From Jacaranda mimosifolia (lineage: Eukaryota > Streptophyta > Magnoliopsida > Lamiales > Bignoniaceae): a stretch of 64,000 nucleotides of DNA. The position numbers were made by a program, and so were the translations under genes. Each line of letters begins with the position of its first letter. Position 1 is the stretch's first letter. The stretch is taken from assembly GCA_018894105.1 (NCBI GenBank), contig CM032119.1:15827246-15891245 (forward strand). The letters run 5' to 3'. Positions 57,160-64,000 of the stretch are shown one piece after another. The notes under the pieces are model-generated. The model was not told the origin of the DNA, ran no database searches, and was given only the letters and a program-made list of their open reading frames with translations.

Positions 57160-58561
57160 CATACCTTCACATGCTATATCATTATAATTTTAAATCAACC
57201 TTTCTTAATTTACCACACTTAGGATTATAATTGATTTTGTTCAATACTCACAAAATTACTCATTTTATCAAGTGAAATTTCATTTCAATAATCTTAATTT
57301 AATTAACATTGAATTAGAAGTATAAAAATCAATCAAATTTAACATTCGATAAGAAATTTACCAAAATTGGATTGAATCTGGATCCAATCTCAAGCCAGAA
57401 TTAGTACTGACAAATTCAGATTGCGATTTCCCATTGACTGTTCATCAATTGTCGGAGCATTGATCGCCGACTGCCACGTCGCCATTGCCTGGGTGTGAGC
57501 CAACCTGACCAAAAGATGTGCCTCGTCAAGCCCGTGAGAACCCCCAGATCAATTTTCAGTTTTGATGCTGGGAAATCAGTTAATTTGCCATCTAAAGCCG
57601 CGGCAACCCTAGTGTCGCTATCCTAAAACCACCTCTAATTGTACTGTCTCCGCTGACCAAAACTCCAAATTAACGCCACTGCTGCCTTGACCATAAGATT
57701 ATGACCAGAAGAACCTCTTTGTTTCCGGCCTATTCTTGCCACTGGAAGTGGTGGAACCACCACTTTGGCCGTTGCTCACCATCGACCTTGATTTTCTCAT
57801 CGATTTTACCGATGTTTTAGGTGGTGTTTTGTATGGATGTGTTTGGCGTGATCAGAGAAACATTTTTGCCAATTTGGTTTTGGATTTTATGGCCATTCTC
57901 GGGTGATTCGACGGTAAGGTGGGTTTGTGGTTGGTTTTGAGAATTTGAAGAAATTCTGTCCTCAAATTTATAATATTTAAACAATTCTCCAGCCTTTTAC
58001 AAACTAGCCCCAAAATTTGTTGCCCGACTAAAATCTCAACCTAAAACTTTTAGCCGCCTTACACTTTGGTCCCTATGTTTCAATTAAGTCCTCCATCTTT
58101 CATTTCTTACACATTGACCCCTAACATTTCTGTTTCTAGGCAATTGAGTCCAAATTTAATTATTCTGAAGTCCTCAGACTTTTAATTCACTCACATTGAC
58201 CCCCTAAATTTTATAATTTTAAGCAATCACTTCCTTTTTTTCCTTTACAATTCAATCCCCCAATTGTCAACAATTATTTATGGGTCTCAATTAAATCCAA
58301 CTCAAAATTATTTTAACCAGATTTATCAAATTGGTATTTTATTTTATTGAAACACTAATTTTTGGTTTAGTATTCTAAAATTTGGGGTGTTACATGTTAT
58401 GTAATGTTTTGGAGAAGAAACATTTCCAAAGATGTAATTTATTATGGAGGGAAAAATGATTTTCCAAAATATCATTAATATTTTAACATTTTTATCAAAA
58501 AATTCTCAACCCTCATCCCCAACATCATTATTTAATAAATTATAATATTTTAAATTGGACA

Positions 58562-59164
58562 AATTGCATTTTACCCCCCTGAGAAATGGAAAAGAGCAAA
58601 AAGACCCCCTATGAAAAAAAAAAGGCAACACACACCTTTAGTGATTTTAAAAATTATGCACATCACCTCTCCCTCATGATTTGCTATAGTTTAGCCCTAA
58701 TTTGAATATATAAGGACTACACTACCCCTAGTTATTTCATATATTTTTAATTTTATTTATTTATTCTTTTTAAATATATTTTTATATATCTTCTATCATT
58801 TCCTTCATACCAACTTTTTATTTTTAAATTTAAAAACTATTTTTAACTTTCATCTTTCTAATTTATTCTATTTTTTATTTTTATTTTTATATAAATATAA
58901 ATATAAAATATATATATAGAAACATAATATATTATAGATACATTAATATATTTATGTATAAATTTATATAAAAAATATATTAATAAATAAATATAAATAT
59001 AAACATAAATATACCACTTAACAAACATAAACATATTATACTTGCCATGTTGCATTTATAATATACGTTAATACAAAATATATATAGAAATGTAATATAT
59101 TACAAATACATAAATATATTTATGTATATATTTATATATAATATACAAAAATATACCCACCCCA
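58562..59164. mobile_element. Truncated third member of the Mutator-like AT-rich family
   Basis: The phrases TTTTACCCCCCTGAGAAATG, CCCCCTATGAAAAAAAAAA, GATTTTAAAAATTATGCA and ACTACCCCTAG follow the order seen at the left end of the 30530-32815 element. AT-rich body sequence then runs to the start of fragment C, which cuts it off. Confidence 0.45.
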
Positions 59165-60040
59165 TGTTGGAATAGTGCCCCACAACCAATTAGATTAGAA
59201 TGTAAAGTATTTCACTTGTGATACAATCTTGATTGAATGATATTCATTATAAATTGCCATCTTCATCTTATGCTTATATTACTTCATTGGCATTTGGTTG
59301 AAGCCCTTAGATTATACAAGACTACAAGATTTGGTCATGCATTGGGTAGTGATCATGAAACAAGTCCTACACGGTTGTGATCTTAAATCTTCCAAGTCAT
59401 GGAATCTTATGAGACAGGGCATCTAAAATTTGGATAGACTTGCACTAACGATGCATATATCCAAGGGTTGGATATTGCTTCATTTCATGAGCAAACCATG
59501 TGAGACATGGGTGCATGTTAGTGGGTGCTTATTAGATAACAAGTTCACTTAAGACTTGTCTGTAGAATCCACAAGATAGCTATAGTGGCAAGTCGGTAGT
59601 GACAAGTTCTCTAGCTTACGCTAGTGCACATAATTAGTCCTTTGACCTGAGGATCCATGGTAACCTTGTGTTTAGGTTCTTATGCGTTGACTCTTCCTTG
59701 ATCACTTTGCGGGTCTTTAGGGTTGAGCTCAGGTATGAGCTACTTAGACGTAGAGGTTTGTGAGATCCAAGATGGGATCCAGCTCCTCGTTGTTGTAAAG
59801 GTGAGTGCATCTCCTATGCATTTTATAATGATCGATTCTCAGGAGTCCTTGCGCAAGGTAGTATGACAATTTTGAAAAAGGAGTTTTCCAAAGATAAGGT
59901 CATAAATCGAAATCGAACATTGAGAATAGAAACATAGTTATCAAGGTTATTAGGGAGCCGACAAATATCTTGCCCTAGGCCTCTTTCGGGAGATAGGAGA
60001 CTATATTTGCATGGTAAGTGTAGAGCTAGAATGGTTTTCC
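59165..60040 (+). mobile_element. Copia B-family LTR fragment C, plus strand
   Basis: It begins TGTTGGAATAGTGCCCC and follows the Copia B 3' LTR for about 870 bp (through GCTAGAATGGTTTTCC, near 60037), then stops where fragment D begins in the opposite orientation. No internal region is attached. It is either a truncated solo LTR or one end of a rearranged element. Confidence 0.78.
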
Positions 60041-60812
60041 AAATGTTCCTATTCTTAATGTTCAATTTCACTTTATGACCTCATCTTTGAAAAACTCCTT
60101 TTCTAAATTTCATACTACCATGCGCAAGGATTTTTTGAAATTGATCATTATAGAATACATAGGAGATGTACTCTCCCTTTACAAAGACAAAGAGTTACAT
60201 TCCATCTTGGATCTCACAAACTTCTATGTTTAAGTAGCTCAAGCCCAATCACTACCTAAACGGTCTGCTAAGTGACTAAAGAGGTGTCAAAGCATGAGGA
60301 CCTAAACATATGATTACCATGGATCCTCAGGTCAAATGACTAAATATATGCACTAGCGTAAGTGAGAGAATTTGCCACTACTAACTTACCACTCTGGCTA
60401 TCTACTGGATTCTCTGGTAGGTCATCAGTACTTTGTTTCCAAACAAGCACCCACTAGCATGCATTCATATCTCATATAGGATTGCCCATGGAATGAAACA
60501 ATATCCAACTCCTTGGATTTATGCATTATTAATTCAAGTCTATTTAGATCTTAGATGCCCTGTTTCTTAAGATCCTTTGACTTGGAAGATTTAATATCAC
60601 GACCATATAAGACTTATTCCATAATAACCACCAAGTGCGTGACCAAGTCCCGTAGTCTAGAGTTATCTAAAGACTTCAACTAGTGCCAGTGAAATAAATA
60701 TAAGCATAAGATAAAGATGGCCATATTATTAATATCATTCAATCAAGATTATATTACAAGTGAAATAGTTTACAACGCCAATCTAATTGGCTTGTTGGGC
60801 ACTATTACAACA
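59165..60812. repeat. Large inverted repeat made of two LTR copies
   Basis: The arm 59165-59935 (plus) and the arm 60043-60812 (minus) are the same part of the Copia B-family LTR, both starting at its TG terminus and facing inward. About 105 bp of extra LTR sequence from fragment C (59936-60040) forms the loop. The arms differ at many positions by eye. Confidence 0.8.
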
Positions 60813-63800
60813 TTTTCCCACTTTCCCTAAAGCCAATTCCCTATAGCCTTAAGACCCATCTTCTCAAGATGTCCTTCAAAAACCTTTTGCGATGGGGGTT
60901 TTGTTAGTGGATATGTTATATTCACTTCCGAGGCAACTCTCTCCACTGGGATGTCGCCTCTACCAATGATCTCTTAGATCAAATGATATCGCCTTAATAT
61001 GTGCTTGGATCACTGATGAGATCTTGGCTCTTTAGCTTGCGCTACTGCCCCGTTATTGTCATAGAAGACAACTACTGGCTCAGCAATGCTAGACGCTACA
61101 TTCAACTCTTGAATGGATTTTTTCATCGAAACACCTTCCTTTGCAGCTTCTGAAGCCGCAATATATTCTGCCTCTGTGGTGGACTTGGTTATAGTATCTT
61201 GTTTGAAACTCTTCCAACTCACCGTACCACCATTGAGGCAAAATACGAATCAAAAGTAGATTTTTGGTCATCTATATCGAATTGGAAACTAGAATTTAAA
61301 AACCTTTCTAGTTTCAATTCTCCACCGCTGTACACTAAAAATAAATCCTTAGTCCTTCTCAAGTACTTGAGAATTGATTTTATAGCTGTCCAGTGACCCT
61401 CACCAGGATTGGATTGGAAACGATTCATAACACTTAGAGCATGTGCCATATCTGGCCTAGTACATTGAACTGCATATATTATGCTTCGCATAACAGAGGC
61501 ATAAGGTATGTGGGATATTCTTTCTCTCTCATCGTCAGTCTTAGGGGCCATAGACTTGGAGAGACGAATGCCATGTCCCATAGGAATGAATCCCCTCTTG
61601 AATTCTTCCATACTAAACCTCTTTGGTATCTTATCAATGTACAGGGTTTGGGAAAGCCCCAGCATCCTATTAGATCTATCTCTATAGATACATATTCCCA
61701 ATACATATGACGCTTTCTCCTAAATCCTTCATGGAGAATTGAGTAGATAACCATGCTTTAGTACACTCTAACATTCTTACATCATTCCCAATGAGAAGGA
61801 TGTCATCGACATAAAGCACAATAAACTGTACACTACTCCCACTAGACTTCATATACACATATGGTTCATACACATTTTTGACAACGCCAAACTATTTGAT
61901 TGTCTTATCAAAACGTATGTTCCAACTTCAGGACGTTTGTTTGAGTCCATAGATATATCTCTGGAGTTTGCAAACCTTTTACTCACTCCTCTTGGATGTA
62001 AAATCTTGTGGTTGCTTCATATAAATTTCTTCTTCAATGTCTCCATTGAGGAAAGCGGTTTTTACATCCATTTTCCATATCTCATAGTCATAATATGTGG
62101 CTATGGCAAGTAGAATCCGAATGAACTTAGGCATTGCAACTGGTGAAAAGGTTTCCTCAAAATTGATACCGAGTCTTTGAGTGTAATCTTTTTCCACTAA
62201 TCATGCTTTAAAGGTTGCTAACTCTTTATCAACTCCATGCTTTCGCTTATAGAACCACTTGCAACCAATGGGAACTATTCCTTTTGGTGGATCTACCAAA
62301 GTTCATACTTTGTTGGAGTACATGGAGTCCATTTCGGATCTCCTGGCATCATGCTAATATTTTGAGTCTATCTCTAACATAACTTCCTCGTAGGTCTTCG
62401 GATCACTATCCGATTAACCCATTTCATGAAGGAATCCAAACCTTTTGGGTTGCTTCTTGATTCGGTCTGACCTTCTAAGAGTTTTGTGTAAGGCTCTTGG
62501 TGCTTACTTATCTTGTGGGATTTGTTGATCGTTTTGAATTTCATCAAGTTCAACAACGATTTCATTTCTATCTAATATAATTTTCTTTTCTAAAAAGTAG
62601 GTGTTCCTTGAAACAAACACCTTTTGTTATGAGAGATCATAAAAGTAATAGCCCAAAGACTCTCTTGGGTATCCCACAAACTTGCACAAGGTGGATCTAC
62701 TATCCAACTTGTCTCCCACTGTCCGTCTCACGTAAGCGAGAGGCCCCTAAACTTTAAGGTAGTTCTAAGAGGGTGCATTGCCATTCCACATCTCATGCGG
62801 TGTTTTAGGCACTGACTTTGATGGTACTAAATTTAGTAGCATCGCCGTTGTTTCTAAAGTGCGTCCCCAAAAGGAGGTGGGCACATCGAAAAAAAACTCA
62901 TCATGGTAGATAAAATAAGATTTCTTTTTTCAGCTACTCCATTATGTTGGGGTGTGTCGGGTGGAGTCTATTGTGAGAGAATCTCATTCTCCTTTAGATA
63001 ATTCAAGAGCTAGAAACTTAAGTATTCTCCTCCTCAATCCGATTGAAGAGCTTTAATTCTAAGTCCTTTTTACTTTTTCACTTCATTCCTATGCTCTTTG
63101 AACTTTTCAAAGGCTTCGAACTTGTACTTTATAAGATACACGTGTCTGAACTAGCAATAATCATCGATAAAGGTGATGAAGTAAGAATAGCCTCCTCTCA
63201 CACTAACTCTTATTGGGCCACAAACATCAGTATAGATCAAATCCAAAGGATTTGTGGTTCGCTCCATTTGTCTTACAAAGGGAGCTTTGATCATTTTTCT
63301 CTTTAAACAAGATTCACAAGTAGGAAGTTCCTCAATGCCACTAGCATCTAGTGCTTTGAGAGCTTCTAACTTGTTCATCCTATTCTTAGAAATATGTCCA
63401 AATCTTACATGTTAAAGAATGACATCTTCTTGGTTATCTAATTTTCTTTTTCTTGATTAAATATACATTAGCGAAGGTTGAGAATCTAGTATGTATAACC
63501 CATTGTTTAATGTACCTTGTGTAATTAAAAAGCCATTCTTTAATGCTTTCAATACACTATTCGATATAGAAAAATCAAATCTTTCATTATCAAGAATGGT
63601 AATTGAAATAATGTTCTTAAAAAGTTAGGGAACATAATAACAAGGATTTAACTTAATACAAGCATTCCCTAAGTGTAACTTTACTACATGGACCGTGGTG
63701 GAAACTTTTGCTCCATTTTCGAGGTGGTGGATCATATCCCCTCACATAGACTCTTTCTTCTTTCCATCCCCTATAACGAATCACAAAGGTGAGAACTACA

Positions 63801-64000
63801 TGTGGTATCAAATACCTATGAGGAAGAATTAATACCTAAGTATATTCCAATGAAGTACATACCGTTCCCAAGGGTGCGAAGGTATTCCTTGTGGTTTCTT
63901 TTCCAATGCCCCTTTTCACCATAGTAAAAACAAATTGCGTTGGTCTTATCACTTTTTTTTTTCTTAACTCTTCCCGAAACCTTCAAGGGTTGCTTCTCTT
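60041..64000 (-). mobile_element. Copia B-family element D, minus strand, running off the window
   Basis: The 3' LTR part (60041-60812) begins TGTTGTAATAGTGCCC on the minus strand and is truncated after about 770 bp. A polypurine tract (60813-60827, minus GGGAAAGTGGGAAAA) and a minus-strand pol and gag follow to the right. The 5' LTR is beyond position 64000. Confidence 0.85.
60840..64000 (-). pseudogene. Copia D gag-pol (degenerate, gag end cut by the window)
   Basis: From right to left on the minus strand: a gag zinc-knuckle remnant YYGEKGHWKR (near 63890-63940, first Cys changed); GAG-pre-integrase with MNKLEALKALDASGIEELP (63151-63378), continuing DLIYTDVCGPIRVSVRGGYS of the integrase; degraded integrase; RT with QRLGINFEETFSPVAMPK and MDVKTAFLNGDIEEEIYM (61979-62197) and YVDDILLIGNDV (61682-61873); RNase H with SQTLYIDKIPKRFSM, RPDMAHALSVMNRF and TTEAEYIAASEAAKEG (61010-61701). 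Stops and frameshifts break it. The YVDD motif itself is intact, unlike in B. Confidence 0.85.

Larger units (their letters stand above)
47580..58394 (+). mobile_element. Solo LTR 3, split by Copia element B (about 2.87 kb without it)
   Basis: The unit begins TGTAGCGCTCCGAAC and ends AATTTGGGGTGTTACA, with a perfect 5-bp duplication TGTTA (47575-47579 and 58395-58399). The LTR halves are 47580-49218 and 57165-58394. The left half aligns with solo LTR 2 around 48235-48430. The right half has the family's GC-rich block (about 57420-57960) and repeated CATTGACCCC phrases (58110-58210). No internal retroelement genes of its own are present; the gag-pol inside belongs to Copia B. Confidence 0.8.

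Overview
This window is nuclear DNA from a flowering plant, most likely a eudicot. The evidence is spliced genes with GT-AG introns and plant-type families (a PGRL1 fragment, a class A4 heat-shock-factor fragment, a Vma12-like gene), very AT-rich spacers full of (TA)n tracts, and dense nested Copia, CACTA, hAT-like, Mutator-like and Gypsy-like solo-LTR sequence. I cannot name the species. There is no bacterial operon structure, CRISPR array, rRNA or tRNA gene that I can support.

Only two genes look intact, both on the minus strand. A three-exon TPR-repeat protein (279 aa) lies at 22074-23157, with a TATA box and G-boxes upstream. A four-exon Vma12/TMEM199-type V-ATPase assembly factor (231 aa) lies at 33394-36015. 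For both, I rebuilt the exons by hand from splice sites, reading phase and remembered family resemblance.

The rest is a record of transposon insertions. Region 2354-16187 is a decayed minus-strand Copia element (A) with both LTRs, PBS and a broken gag-pol. It is split by a complete 6.7-kb CACTA element (3782-10525, 3-bp target duplication GTT) that has captured intron-containing fragments of two host genes, PGRL1 and HSFA4. This is the most interesting object in the window. A hAT-like element (8442-9251) sits inside the CACTA. A relative (16958-21083) is split by a 3.2-kb solo LTR. Two more solo LTRs of apparently the same family lie at 24007-27049 and 47580-58394; all three have perfect 5-bp target duplications (AATTT, ACTAT, TGTTA).

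Regions 28362-30336, 30530-32815 and 36146-38200 hold MITEs and AT-rich, long-inverted-repeat elements with odd central GC-rich islands. Region 38200-43990 is a plus-strand SIRE-like Copia remnant (E). The third solo LTR is split by a plus-strand Copia element (B, 49219-57159, target duplication CATAC) with a 2.2-kb 3' LTR. Two more copies of that family (C, an LTR fragment at 59165-60040, and D, minus strand, 60041 to the window end) meet tail to tail and form a large LTR inverted repeat with arms of about 770 bp. All retroelement reading frames are broken, so none looks autonomous now.
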